Shown one piece after another: positions 42,323-51,027 of a stretch of 64,000 bases of DNA. Every line of letters starts with the position of its first letter. The first letter of the stretch is position 1. The notes under the pieces are model-generated. The model saw nothing but the letters and a program-made list of their open reading frames with translations, ran no database searches and was not told the origin of the DNA. Made by a program: the position numbers and the translations under genes. Origin of the DNA: CAYPEL01 sp036479985. Its GTDB lineage: Bacteria > Pseudomonadota > Gammaproteobacteria > DSM-19610. The DNA lies in contig CBDDAF010000003.1 of the NCBI GenBank assembly GCA_965224815.1, positions 1,054,001-1,118,000 of the forward strand, in the 5' to 3' direction.

Positions 42323-44480
42323 TCAACCACTGTTTAGGCCCTTCCCTGCGGTCTCTTTATACAGATCCGCCTGAACACACCTTAATACGCCGTAATTATA
42401 CGTTTCATCCAGAGACTCGTGGACGGGTTTGAGCTTCCCTTCGACACCTGTGGCATGCATTTCCATTGCCTGCTGAATTTCAGCATATTGAATATCATCG
42501 AGCGCGAGTACATCACGCGCATTGAGTAATCCGGCTTCGATAGCGGCAGCGAGATGGGAATAAACCGTTGATTGGGAGATTTCACGTTCATTCGCGATGG
42601 TTTCGGTATCTTTGTGCTGGCTGTATAACATTAAAGTTTCGTTAACCGTATTGCTTAATTTATTGTTGAGTAGCGCGGGTAATGGGTACTCTCTAATGAC
42701 ATCTATAAATGTTTTACCATAACTTCTGAGCTTTTGTTCGCCAACACCACTAACAGCACGCATAGCGTCTTCTGCCACCGGTCTTACTCTGGCCATTTCA
42801 ATCAATGCACTGTCATGGAATATCATATAGGGTGGTATACCATGTTCGCTTGCCAATGCCCTGCGGCGTTCACGCAGCGCTTCGAAAAGGTCTTCGTCGC
42901 AACCACGCAGTTGTAAAGATTTTTTCGTGGTCTTTTCTTTTCGTGTCTTTTCAGGTTTGGCTTGCTTGCGTAATTGCAGTTGTAATTCACCACGCAGCAG
43001 AGGCCGGGATTTTTCAGTTAACCGCAACGCCCCGTGTCCTTCTGGGTCAATATCGAGATAACCCTGCGCAATAAGCTGCCGGAAAATATTACGCCAGTCT
43101 ACTGACGTGCGTTCCTGGCCAAGACCAAATGTGCTGACCTGGTCATGACGGTTTCGCTGGATACGTTCATCTACCTTTACCCACCAGCACATCGATCACA
43201 TAATTCACACCGAATCGTTGCCCGGTGCGGTACACACAGGATAGAACCTTTCTGAGCAGCTTCCGTGCCGTCCCAGGTCTCGGGTGGATGCAAACAGGTA
43301 TCGCAGTTTCCACAAGGCTCGGCTAACTGCTCATCAAAATATGCCAACAAGGCCTGACGGCGGCAGGATATTAACTCGCAAAGGCCCAGCATGGTTTCCA
43401 GTTTGTGATGCGACACGCGCTTGAACTGTTCAGCCGCATCGGACTCGGCCATCATCTGGCGCAGGGTAATCACATCCTGCAGGTTGTACGCCATCCAGGC
43501 ATCCGCAGCCTGTCCATCACGGCCAGCACGACCGGTTTCCTGGTAATAAGCTTCGATACTTTTGGGCAGATTCAAATGCGCTACAAAACGCACATCCGGT
43601 TTATCGATACCCATACCGAATGCAATCGTGGCAACAATGATGACACCCTCTTCGCGTAGAAAACGCGCTTGATTTTGTTGGCGCACACTAACCGGAAGAC
43701 CGGCGTGATAAGGCAAGGCGGTGCAGCCATTATCACTCAGCCAGCCAGCTATTTGTTCGACCTTCTTGCGCGACAAACAATAAACAATACCCGCATCGCC
43801 CGCGTGCTCCTGTTGCAGGAACTTCCACAACCGGTCACGTGGGTTGCGCCCTTCGCTGATTGCGTAACGGATGTTCGGCCGGTCAAAACTATTAATGAAA
43901 ACCGTGGCTTTCTGCAGGTTAAGCTGTTCGATAATTTCTGCACGGGTTCGGCATCGGCTGTTGCCGTTAGCGCAATACGCGGCACACCCGGGAAACGTTC
44001 CGGCAACACAGAAAGTTGTTGGTAATCTTTGCGGAAGTCATGCCCCCATTGCGAAACACAGTGCGCTTCGTCTATGGCAAACAAGGCTAGTTCAGAGGCT
44101 TTAAGCAGATTCAACATACGCTGCGTTAACAAGCGTTCCGGTGCGATATATAAAAGATCCAGCTCACCCTTAACCAGCGACTGTTCAATCTGAGACTGGG
44201 TGCCTGAATCTTGTGTTGAATTGAGAAAAGCCGCCCGCAAACCCGATTGCCGGAGCGCATCCACCTGATCCTGCATCAGCGCAATCAAGGGAGAGATGAC
44301 AATCCCGGTTCCGTCACGTAACAAAGCGGGAATCTGGAAACACAACGACTTGCCACCGCCAGTCGGCATCAACACCAATGCATCCTGACCGTCGTTTAAT
44401 GTTTGAATGATTTCTGCCTGATGATGGCGGAAATCGTGATAACCAAAGGTATTTTTTAGTATTTGAAGTGCATTTTCCAT
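42323..44480 (-). pseudogene. recQ: ATP-dependent DNA helicase RecQ with two frameshifts
   Basis: All RecQ parts are present but in three frames. The first (44480 to about 43946) has Walker A LMPTGGGKSLCFQ, DEAHCVSQWGHDFR and RIALTATADA. The frame then changes near 43946 (one base missing) into the helicase C domain: WKFLQQEHAGDAGIVYCLSR, GFGMGIDKPDVRFVAHLNLPKSIEAYYQETGRAGRDG and the zinc-binding C region. A second change near 43245 (one extra base) leads to the RQC and HRDC domains (SCVYRTGQRFGVNYVIDVLVG ... YMIFHDSALIEMARVRP). Both shifts are single-base and the flanking protein is well conserved, so recent inactivation or assembly error are equally possible. Confidence 0.88.
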
Positions 44481-44551
44481 GCTTGCGCTATTCTCCAGGT
44501 GATTACAGGCATCCTTGCCAGCCTGGTTATTATAATTGAAATGCCAACGTA

Positions 44552-44611
44552 GTAGGAGCGATTTTTACTACGATGGGCGTGATCCCATCGCGGCTAAAGC
44601 CGCTCCTACAG
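44552..44611. repeat. GTAGGAGCG palindrome, degenerate left arm
   Basis: GTAGGAGCGATTTTTACTAC faces CGCGGCTAAAGCCGCTCCTACAG; the left arm is mutated in its inner half. Between recQ and the P460 gene. Confidence 0.75.
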
Positions 44612-44618
44612 GAATAGC

Positions 44619-45133
44619 CTAAGGCATTGCTGACGGATGCGTAAATACCCAGTCGTTATCCTTCACAGGTGCATGGCAACCGAAACATTCCTGTACAAAG
44701 GTAGCATCTTCCCCATACGGCTTTTGATCCATGCCCGTCCAGCGTGCAAAACCCCAGCCCCCGGTAGCGGAATATTTTTTGCATCCTTGACCATAAATTC
44801 AGCGTGTACGAATTTTCCTGGCACAGTCGCTTTCTCCCATTGCGGGTGCGAGGCATCCTTCCAAACCAGCTTGCCTAAAATAGTGCCGTCCGGCCAGGGA
44901 TTCGTTTTACCGGCACGCGCGGCACCGATAGCTTTGTCATTACCCAGAATGACGCGCAAGGTTTTGTTGTCTTCACGGTGCGATGAACTGATAACACGCC
45001 AGTCTTTATATCCTTGCGGTAGCTGAATGCCGTTAGGCGCAGCAGGCACAGAATCCTGCGCTGTCGTGATACCTGCAAATAACGCGGCACAACAGGCAGT
45101 GAAAACGATCATGAATCTATTAATCCCGTACAT
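44619..45133 (-). pseudogene. Cytochrome P460-family protein with a frameshift
   Basis: The frame starting at 45133 (GGAGGC upstream) encodes a signal peptide (IVFTACCAALFAGITTAQ) and a P460-type domain: LPQGYKDWRVISSSHREDNK, TLRVILGNDKAIGAARAGK, WPDGTILGKLVWKDASHPQW, KFVHAEFMVKDAKN. Near 44722, in an AAAAG run, one base appears missing; in the next frame follow PYGEDATFVQECFGCHAPVK with the heme motif CFGCH and the stop at 44619-44621. Restoring one A gives a complete protein of about 171 residues. P460 proteins are periplasmic c-type heme proteins, some oxidising hydroxylamine; the role of this subgroup is unclear. A homopolymer error is likely. Confidence 0.85.
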
Positions 45134-45687
45134 GGTATAGCCTCCAACATATAATCATTAAAACGACACTATTAAGTATATCTTACACCAGAACAAAAGC
45201 CGCACCACGCAAACTTACCTGTTCCGGATCAACCGCAATGGTGCACCCCCTCCCCGCATCGATAATCCCGGATTGATTGATATCTTTTGCAAATGAATCT
45301 TATTTACAAATCCGTATAACATCATTTATAAATGAAAATAATTTATAATTTAACTGAAATTGGCGGCCTATCCTCACGATAATAGCCGCTTATTCAAAAA
45401 TGCATTTTGCTTGTATTTACAACAGATATCGGCGTTAATATAGCTTGGTACAAAATTCTGCAGAACTAATCAGCAGAAATTTTTCAGCGCAGTCAAGATG
45501 ATACTATGTGTACTAATTTGTCTCTTTGACGAACACTAGAAATCTATCTTTCTTTTTTTGCGTAAGAAAATAGAGGCAGCAAATGCATAGCGCTAGCAAT
45601 AAAAAGTGGGGATTACCGATTCGGTCACTTTTACACTATATAGTTGGCAGTATAAAATGCGAAAATCTGCCGTCGGTCTAATCTACT
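45134..45687. other. Long intergenic region, no gene seen
   Basis: About 550 AT-rich bases between the P460 gene and the plus-strand cassette cluster. No ORF with coding character, no integrase and no obvious attI. The end (TCTAATCTACTGTTAGAG) may hold a remnant att site. Confidence 0.5.
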
Positions 45688-45694
45688 GTTAGAG
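45688..45694 (+). other. Cassette boundary core GTTAGAG
   Basis: GTTAGAG here is the exact complement of CTCTAAC, the outer core of the attC site at 46179 behind the same gene. This pairing of a cassette's 5' end with its own attC marks a true integron cassette. Confidence 0.7.
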
Positions 45695-45704
45695 CTCAAA
45701 GACA

Positions 45705-46184
45705 ATGATAAAGGAACCTGAAGCATTCGTATCAATTGCCAGAGAATATTGCTCATGGGCTGAAGATCTCGTACTGTCGCATGAAGAAGAAGTGAAAAAG
45801 GCAATATTCCTAGTTGCCTCTATATACTCTGGTGCGTTGATGCTATCTAAAGATGGTTGCGGTGATGATATAGATGTAAAAAAAGTGACAGATGATGAAT
45901 GGAAAGTAGTTTATAAGCGTTTTAGTTCATTGCCATTTAATTACTACTCAGTTTCTTTTAGTCCCGCCAATGTTAACGAAAAACCGGTCACTGGTGATGT
46001 CGCAGATGACTTGGCGGATATATATAGAGATGTTAAAAATGGTTTGTGGCTGTATGACAGCGCACATTTTAAAGAAGCTATTTGGGAATGGAAGCAAAGC
46101 TTTAATACACATTGGGGTAGGCATGCCGTTGGTGTGTTGCACGCACTACACTGTTACATGGCTGATGAATATATTGAGCTCTAA
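45705..46184 (+). CDS. Cassette: DUF5063-like protein
   Basis: 159 residues. N-terminal helices FVSIAREYCSWAEDLVLSHEEEVKKAIFLVASIYSGALML, and a conserved C-terminal block GDVADDLADIYRDVKNGLWLYDSAHFKEAIWEWKQSFNTHWGRHAVGVLHALHCYM that matches DUF5063. Function unknown; these small helical proteins are often found as integron cassettes or beside immunity-like genes. AT-rich. Confidence 0.75.
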   Translation: MIKEPEAFVSIAREYCSWAEDLVLSHEEEVKKAIFLVASIYSGALMLSKDGCGDDIDVKKVTDDEWKVVYKRFSSLPFNYYSVSFSPANVNEKPVTGDVADDLADIYRDVKNGLWLYDSAHFKEAIWEWKQSFNTHWGRHAVGVLHALHCYMADEYIEL

Positions 46185-46253
46185 CAAGGCAAATCAACTC
46201 GGACGCAATACTCGCTGGCGCTCGCATTGCGCCGGTTATTTGCGACGTTATAC
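46179..46253. other. attC recombination site (G)
   Basis: Cores CTCTAAC (46179-46185) and GTTATAC (46247-46253). Inner arms GCAAAT / ATTTGC, CGG / CCG and GACGCAAT / ATTGCGCC pair. 75 bp. On the plus-strand side of the window, separate from the main array. Confidence 0.85.
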
Positions 46254-46385
46254 GAATGAAATAATCTACAAAGAAACAGAAGCGCTCGAGAATAATTTAT
46301 CGTCCACATGAGCAATGAAAAATTTTGACATCCGAGTGGGATCTCGCAAGTAATTGTAGATAAGATTGTAAAGCGTCGGGGGCGG

Positions 46386-46982
46386 TTGCATGCGTTTGAA
46401 GCGCTAGACCCAGCTCGGACAGCTCTTGTTGTCGTTGACTTGGACACAAGGACTATGGAACAACCTGACAATGGCGAAATGCGAAAGTTAGCACCAAAAG
46501 TGAATGCCATCGCCGATGGGTTGCGCGCAAAATCCGGAACCGTATGTTGGGTGACAACTCCCGCTCGAAAAGCATCTGCAAACTTCATTGCAATTTACGG
46601 TCAGGACTTTGCAGGTATGCACGAAAATGCAAGTGTTATTGGTGGAGGCGCAACGACGATTTGGAACGGTCTACATACTGACGAACGCGATATCTTTGTC
46701 GAAAAAAGGGGCGCAAGCGCATTTTTCCCGGGTAACTGCGATTTGCATCAAAAGCTCCAGCGGCGCGAGATTCAGTCCATACTTATCGTCGGCATGGTTA
46801 CAAATGTCTGCTGTGAATCAACCGCACGTGACGCTACAGAACTTGACTATCAAGTTACCATGATCTCGGACGCAATGTGGGGCCACAAACAGGGTCAGCA
46901 TGATGCGACCCTTGCGACTTTCTTTAGAAATTTCGGTGACGTTCGGACAAGTGCCGATGTACTAAGGCTTATTGATCAGTAA
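46386..46982 (+). CDS. Isochorismatase-family cysteine hydrolase, N-terminus possibly frameshifted
   Basis: 198 residues from a TTG at 46386. Catalytic triad visible: Asp in LVVVDLD, Lys in FVEKRGASAF, Cys in GMVTNVCCESTARDA. The frame is open further upstream and encodes SQVIVDKIVKRRGRLHAF, which looks like the true family N-terminus, but no start codon is found there; an ATG at 46315 in another frame gives MKNFDIRVGS, so one indel near 46335 would restore a full protein. The gene follows attC G (46253), so it is probably a cassette, though no attC was seen after it. Confidence 0.8.
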   Translation: MHAFEALDPARTALVVVDLDTRTMEQPDNGEMRKLAPKVNAIADGLRAKSGTVCWVTTPARKASANFIAIYGQDFAGMHENASVIGGGATTIWNGLHTDERDIFVEKRGASAFFPGNCDLHQKLQRREIQSILIVGMVTNVCCESTARDATELDYQVTMISDAMWGHKQGQHDATLATFFRNFGDVRTSADVLRLIDQ

Positions 46983-47074
46983 AAACAAACTGAAACTAGG
47001 CGTGTTCATTCGGCAGAGTTAGCGAGGAAAACTACAGGTAGTGATGCTGACGTTAGCAGCCTATAGGAAAATCA

Positions 47075-47602
47075 GTGAACATAAGAGAATCTGTAGAAGA
47101 TGATAAAAAGTCTATTAGAAAGGCTCATCTAAATGCGTTTGATCAATCCGAGGGGGAAACTGTTTCGCAACTAGCTATTGATCTTTTAGAGGATAAAACA
47201 GCGCTACCAATTCTTTCACTTGTTGCCGAACAGGATAACGAAATTATTGGCAACGTAATTTTTAGTTCAGTAACCATTGAAGGTGCTGAAGAAGTTTCAG
47301 CATATATTCTGGCTCCCTTAGCAGTTACGAGGTTTGCACAAGGAAAGGGGATAGGAACACCGCTAATTAATAAGGGGCTTGAAACTCTAAAAGAGCGTGG
47401 CACTGAGATAGTGCTTGTATATGGTGATCCAAATTATTACATGCGCACTGGCTTCAAAGCAGGCCACAATCTTAAGCCACCCCATAAATTGAAATACCCT
47501 GAAGAAGCCTGGATGGCTCAGGAACTTGTAGAAAGCATCCTTACAAAAACGCAAGGTACAGTTCGATGTGCCATGTCATTAAGTTCACCAGAGTATTGGT
47601 AA
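47075..47602 (+). CDS. GNAT N-acetyltransferase
   Basis: 175 residues from a GTG at 47075. GNAT features: IRESVEDDKKSIRKAHLNAF, VAEQDNEIIGNVIFSSV, LAVTRFAQGKGIGTPLINKG (motif A, acetyl-CoA binding) and VYGDPNYYMRTGFKAGH. Closest in style to YhbS-type acetyltransferases. A GTTAGCA core-like sequence lies at 47052, so this may be a third plus-strand cassette. Substrate unknown. Confidence 0.87.
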   Translation: MNIRESVEDDKKSIRKAHLNAFDQSEGETVSQLAIDLLEDKTALPILSLVAEQDNEIIGNVIFSSVTIEGAEEVSAYILAPLAVTRFAQGKGIGTPLINKGLETLKERGTEIVLVYGDPNYYMRTGFKAGHNLKPPHKLKYPEEAWMAQELVESILTKTQGTVRCAMSLSSPEYW

Positions 47603-47620
47603 AGCTGCCAAGAATTGTCT

Positions 47621-47673
47621 AGGGTCAGATCCCAGTCTTCTCTAATATTAGTAGTAACTGGGATCTGACCCCT
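47621..47673. repeat. GGGTCAGATCCCAGT inverted repeat
   Basis: AGGGTCAGATCCCAGT and ACTGGGATCTGACCCCT pair around a 20-base loop. Between convergent genes. Of the same general type as the GGGGTC repeat at 33255; a REP/Y1-transposase-type element or a bidirectional terminator. Confidence 0.8.
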
Positions 47674-47685
47674 GGCATCTTAGGT

Positions 47686-48717
47686 CTACTCTCTTGACAA
47701 AGCTCGTTTAATCATCTGCGTCACTTGCTCATTAGCATTCATGTGAATCAATTCCATATCTGGTTGCTGTAATTTGAACACACGAAATATCTCATCAGCA
47801 AAAGCTTGCCCAATTGTCTCAACGCTATCAAAATCAAAAATAACTGTTTTAAATTTCTCAACTCTCACCAATAATCTTTTAGCTTGAGACCGAGAAATGA
47901 GCTTATCATCGCCATACTGAGTTAATCGGACAGGTACAACAGTTTTAGTAAAACCATAATCATCACCTGATGTAAAACTATCAAAAATGCGTTTTGATGT
48001 TCTAGCTGTATTATTTGATAACTTCATAAAAACGCCAGTTCCTGACTGAAACTTCTGGCGTTCTAAAATCCAATCTTCAACCTGGTCAAACTTGTGCGAG
48101 AAATAAACGTTGCCAGATAATATTGCAAAATCATCAAACATTCGCGAACTAAAAAATATTCCCTCGCCAGTATGGTTATCCGGGTCTGTGGTTAACTTAC
48201 CCTTTGCCAACTCTAGTACAGAATGACGTTCATCACTTAAGCCCAGTTCACGTTGAATTTTTTTGAAAATACCTTCGCCATCATCATAAATTACAATCTC
48301 TGTTGTAGTGGCAGTTTTAGTAACCTGTATATGCACTCGCCTCCCGGATGAATGATCTATGGCATTGTTAAGTATTTCAGTAAAACCGTAGTGCCAAATA
48401 TCATTTACATTATCTGGCAAGTCATTTACAAATTCAGAAATATCACCACGCCAAACAGTATCCTCTGCTAATTTATCGTTTAATGTATATATATGCTCCC
48501 ATTTTACTAACGGATGTAAAAAGTAATGCTTACTTCTAGTTGCTCCACGTTCTAAAAGTGCCTTTTGTTCAACAAGACGTTTGACATGTTTATTTACGGC
48601 CTGTCTCGATATATCGTATGCACGAGATGTAAGAGCAACTATATCTTTCGGGTTATGCTCGACATTATCTAATATAAATTGGCGAACATCTTCGCCTCTT
48701 TTACGAATACCAACCAT
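47686..48717 (-). CDS. HTH - HATPase - DUF4325 (STAS-like) regulator
   Basis: 343 residues. Residues about 1-65 form a winged HTH (REDVRQFILDNVEHNPKDIV ... ISRQAVNKHVKRLVEQKALL). Residues about 95-230 form a GHKL/HATPase domain (HYGFTEILNNAIDHSSGRRV with the N-box, IVIYDDGEGI, GEGIFFSSRM). The C-terminus, about 250-343, is a DUF4325 STAS-like domain (FDFDSVETIGQAFADEIFRV). This is anti-sigma/anti-anti-sigma logic fused to a DNA-binding domain, so it may switch its own binding in response to ATP or phosphorylation. Three direct repeats lie over its promoter. The partner is unknown. Confidence 0.82.
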   Translation of the reverse strand: MVGIRKRGEDVRQFILDNVEHNPKDIVALTSRAYDISRQAVNKHVKRLVEQKALLERGATRSKHYFLHPLVKWEHIYTLNDKLAEDTVWRGDISEFVNDLPDNVNDIWHYGFTEILNNAIDHSSGRRVHIQVTKTATTTEIVIYDDGEGIFKKIQRELGLSDERHSVLELAKGKLTTDPDNHTGEGIFFSSRMFDDFAILSGNVYFSHKFDQVEDWILERQKFQSGTGVFMKLSNNTARTSKRIFDSFTSGDDYGFTKTVVPVRLTQYGDDKLISRSQAKRLLVRVEKFKTVIFDFDSVETIGQAFADEIFRVFKLQQPDMELIHMNANEQVTQMIKRALSRE

Positions 48718-48732
48718 AAATCAATACCTTGC

Positions 48733-48788
48733 TTGTCAACCTTATTGAAAGATATTGTCAACCTTATGGTGTTTATTGTCAACCCTAC
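48733..48788 (-). promoter_or_regulatory. Triple direct repeat, likely operator/promoter of the HTH-ATPase gene
   Basis: TTGTCAACCTTAT at 48733-48745 and 48755-48767, TTGTCAACCCTAC at 48776-48788: spacings 22 and 21 bp, about two helical turns. On the coding (minus) strand each contains TTGACA, a consensus -35, 16-60 bp upstream of the start codon. Probable binding sites for the HTH protein itself. Confidence 0.65.
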
Positions 48789-48875
48789 CAGGGTGACTAA
48801 AAAGGTAGCTGAGGGAATAAAATATAATCCCGACGTCACAAATAGCTCTTCCGAGAACAGCCTCCATTGACTCTA

Positions 48876-48912
48876 CAAAAAAATAGGGAGGCTTTAAAAG
48901 CCTCCCTAAAAT
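48876..48912 (-). terminator. Rho-independent terminator
   Basis: TAGGGAGGCTT (48884-48894) pairs with AAGCCTCCCTA (48898-48908). On the minus strand the hairpin is followed by ATTTTTTT, so it terminates transcription coming from the fragment at 48984. Confidence 0.8.
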
Positions 48913-48983
48913 GGTGTTGCAACGGTAAATAACGAATCAATCTATGCAGCAGAAAATATTACCTACTGCTGTAAAATTCCGGT

Positions 48984-49530
48984 TTATTGCAACAAACTGC
49001 GAACATAACCTGGCAGGTCATCCAGCGTAGCAACCGCGACTGTATCACCACGCAAATCGATAACTTCAATATTATCGTCACCACCACCGGTAATCACATC
49101 CCGCTTGGTGCATACCAGAAACTCCGTGTTTTTCAGACTTACCGCAACACGTAAACCATCATCATCTGTCTGAGCACTGCTATCAAATGAATTGGCTATG
49201 CCTCGTAGGGAAAAGCGCACGACTTTATCGATGTTTAATAAAGCAAGTTCTCTGGATGACCCCACTTGATCTATAACACTGCAAAACCCTGGCGAGGTGG
49301 ATACACTGACGACAGGTGTATTATCAGTGGCGTTCAGGAAAATACCATCAAAGTCCTGGCTACCAGGTGTGCCCGGTGGGTTTACCGAAAAGAAAGGCGC
49401 ACCCGCCGTGTTACCGTCGTCATCCCTGGCTTCACCTAACACACCGAATACAACGACATCGGTACCATTTCCACCGTCGAAAAAGTCGCTGCCGTCACCG
49501 GGTGCCCAGATAAACACATCGTCGCCATTA
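48984..49530 (-). pseudogene. C-terminal fragment of an RTX-like calcium-binding protein
   Basis: About 180 residues with GANGDDVFIWAPGDGSDFFD, GGNGTDVVVFGV and later ITGGGDDNIEVIDLRGD: nonapeptide-like G-D-D repeats of haemolysin-type calcium-binding proteins. The N-terminal coding side is cut at about 49530, where the sequence changes into a subtilase fragment read on the other strand. The open frame continues to 49616 but those extra residues are only the antisense of the subtilase. A terminator follows at 48884. Confidence 0.72.
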
Positions 49531-49797
49531 GCGCCCGGCGAACAAATCATTAGCACCAGCCCAAACGACGCATACGATTTTTTTACCGGTAGTTCATTTG
49601 CAACAGCCCATATCACCGGGATTACTGCACTGATTCGTCAACATAAAGCTGATCTATCTGCAAACGACATCAAACAACTGCTGCAAGGAACTGCCGAACC
49701 CGTATCCGAACAAGCCAATGCGTGCCGGGCATTGCCTAGAGTTTTGAGTAGTGTTAACTGCCCGTCAGATGCCGCTGAATATATTACCGAGCAGTAA
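49530..49797 (+). pseudogene. C-terminal fragment of an S8 (subtilisin-like) peptidase
   Basis: About 88 residues: APGEQIISTSPNDAYDFFTG, then SSFATAHITGITALIRQHKA with the catalytic-Ser motif G-S-S-F-A-T-A-H, then the helical C-terminus to the stop at 49797. The Asp and His parts of the triad are missing because the 5' side ends at the junction near 49530. The frame to 49297 is antisense to the RTX fragment and not subtilase-like. Confidence 0.75.
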
Positions 49798-49875
49798 TTA
49801 CTTGTACCCAGGTGAAATGCCTGTAATGGGTTCGAATAAGGTGGTCTGCCCCCCGAGCCGCTACGCTGCCAGACC

Positions 49876-50988
49876 TCAGGTAAACAAGGTGAGAACACCT
49901 GTGTAGCCATAAAGCTTATTGTGATGAATTTCACCATTGGCAAAAAATCCGGTCAATGGAAAGTCGCCTAATGTTTTGTGTATCATTTTTATCTCTTCGG
50001 AATCATTTCCAAACTGCTCACGACCCCGTCCAAGACAGGACACATAGATGCCGCCCTTAGGAGATTTATTGAGTCGTCCAGCCATATTATCCAGCATGTG
50101 TTGCATGTCATCGACAGCGGTTTGTTCTGTCCGTTTGCAAAAGACGATTTCATCGCCCTCGCTCAGGTAATCATTTATGGCAAATACGCTATGTTCTGGG
50201 TCAATGCCGACTAGATTACGTACGGTGTAATCACTTATGTCACTGCCAGCTATACATTTACCAACATATACTTCACCCGCTTTTTTATCCAGCTCCTGGT
50301 AGTCATTGATTTCCATATCCTGCATGAGTACATCCAGTGCTGGTTTATTGTCGAGAGCAAAAACAGTATTCTGTTTTGCTTTGGTGATGGTATGCTTTTC
50401 ACCGACGGGACGGCAGCCCTGACTCAAGTTGGTAATGACGTTAACGTTTTCCGAAAACAGCACGCCAGAAATGCCACCGCTGACGACGTCATTTGCGACC
50501 TGATAGTGCCTATCACGTGAAGACGTCAGACCACCGACCATAAATCCATTATCTATTTGTTGCTGTATGCCTTCTATCAGGTTTTGTGTTTGTTCGTTGA
50601 ATGGATCGCCATGCAGGATGCCAAAATTTGTGGCGAATTTTCGCGGCCAGTGCAAGCTGGAGTTTATATCACCCGGTTTGTTGATCGATGGCACCATGGT
50701 GAATTCATCATTATCAAAACTTGCCAGCATGATGCTAACAGCCGGCATATCATAAAATTCCTGGCTCGGTGCAATAACACCAAGACCAATGGTGCCAACC
50801 CAATGCTCGATACCAGTAGCCGCCTTACACTGTTTTATCAGTTCCGGGAATTCCGAGGCGATGGCATCAGTGGCGTAGATAAAACCAAAGTTTGCCTCTT
50901 CGGGTGCTGCTTTGAGTTGCTTCACACAGTCTTTTATTACTGCTTGCGCGGCATCATACTGACTGCTGATATTAAAATATTCATCCAT
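49876..50988 (-). CDS. FIST-domain sensory protein
   Basis: 370 residues. The FIST_N part includes AAPEEANFGFIYATDAIASEFPELIKQCKAATGIEHWVGTIGLGVI and DNGFMVGGLTSSR; the FIST_C part includes EVYVGKCIAGSDISDYTVRNLVGIDPEHSVFAINDYLSEGDEIVFCKR and GGIYVSCLGRGREQFG ... FPLTGFFANGEIHH. FIST proteins are predicted to sense small ligands, possibly amino acids. No kinase or cyclase is adjacent. Confidence 0.9.
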   Translation of the reverse strand: MDEYFNISSQYDAAQAVIKDCVKQLKAAPEEANFGFIYATDAIASEFPELIKQCKAATGIEHWVGTIGLGVIAPSQEFYDMPAVSIMLASFDNDEFTMVPSINKPGDINSSLHWPRKFATNFGILHGDPFNEQTQNLIEGIQQQIDNGFMVGGLTSSRDRHYQVANDVVSGGISGVLFSENVNVITNLSQGCRPVGEKHTITKAKQNTVFALDNKPALDVLMQDMEINDYQELDKKAGEVYVGKCIAGSDISDYTVRNLVGIDPEHSVFAINDYLSEGDEIVFCKRTEQTAVDDMQHMLDNMAGRLNKSPKGGIYVSCLGRGREQFGNDSEEIKMIHKTLGDFPLTGFFANGEIHHNKLYGYTGVLTLFT

Positions 50989-51027
50989 GAATTCAGTCTA
51001 CACCTTGTTTATATGCGCGTATCCTTT

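Noticed and set aside
49297..49530. Longer plus-strand subtilase frame
   Set aside because: The upstream part is the antisense of the RTX-like repeat region and shows no peptidase character.
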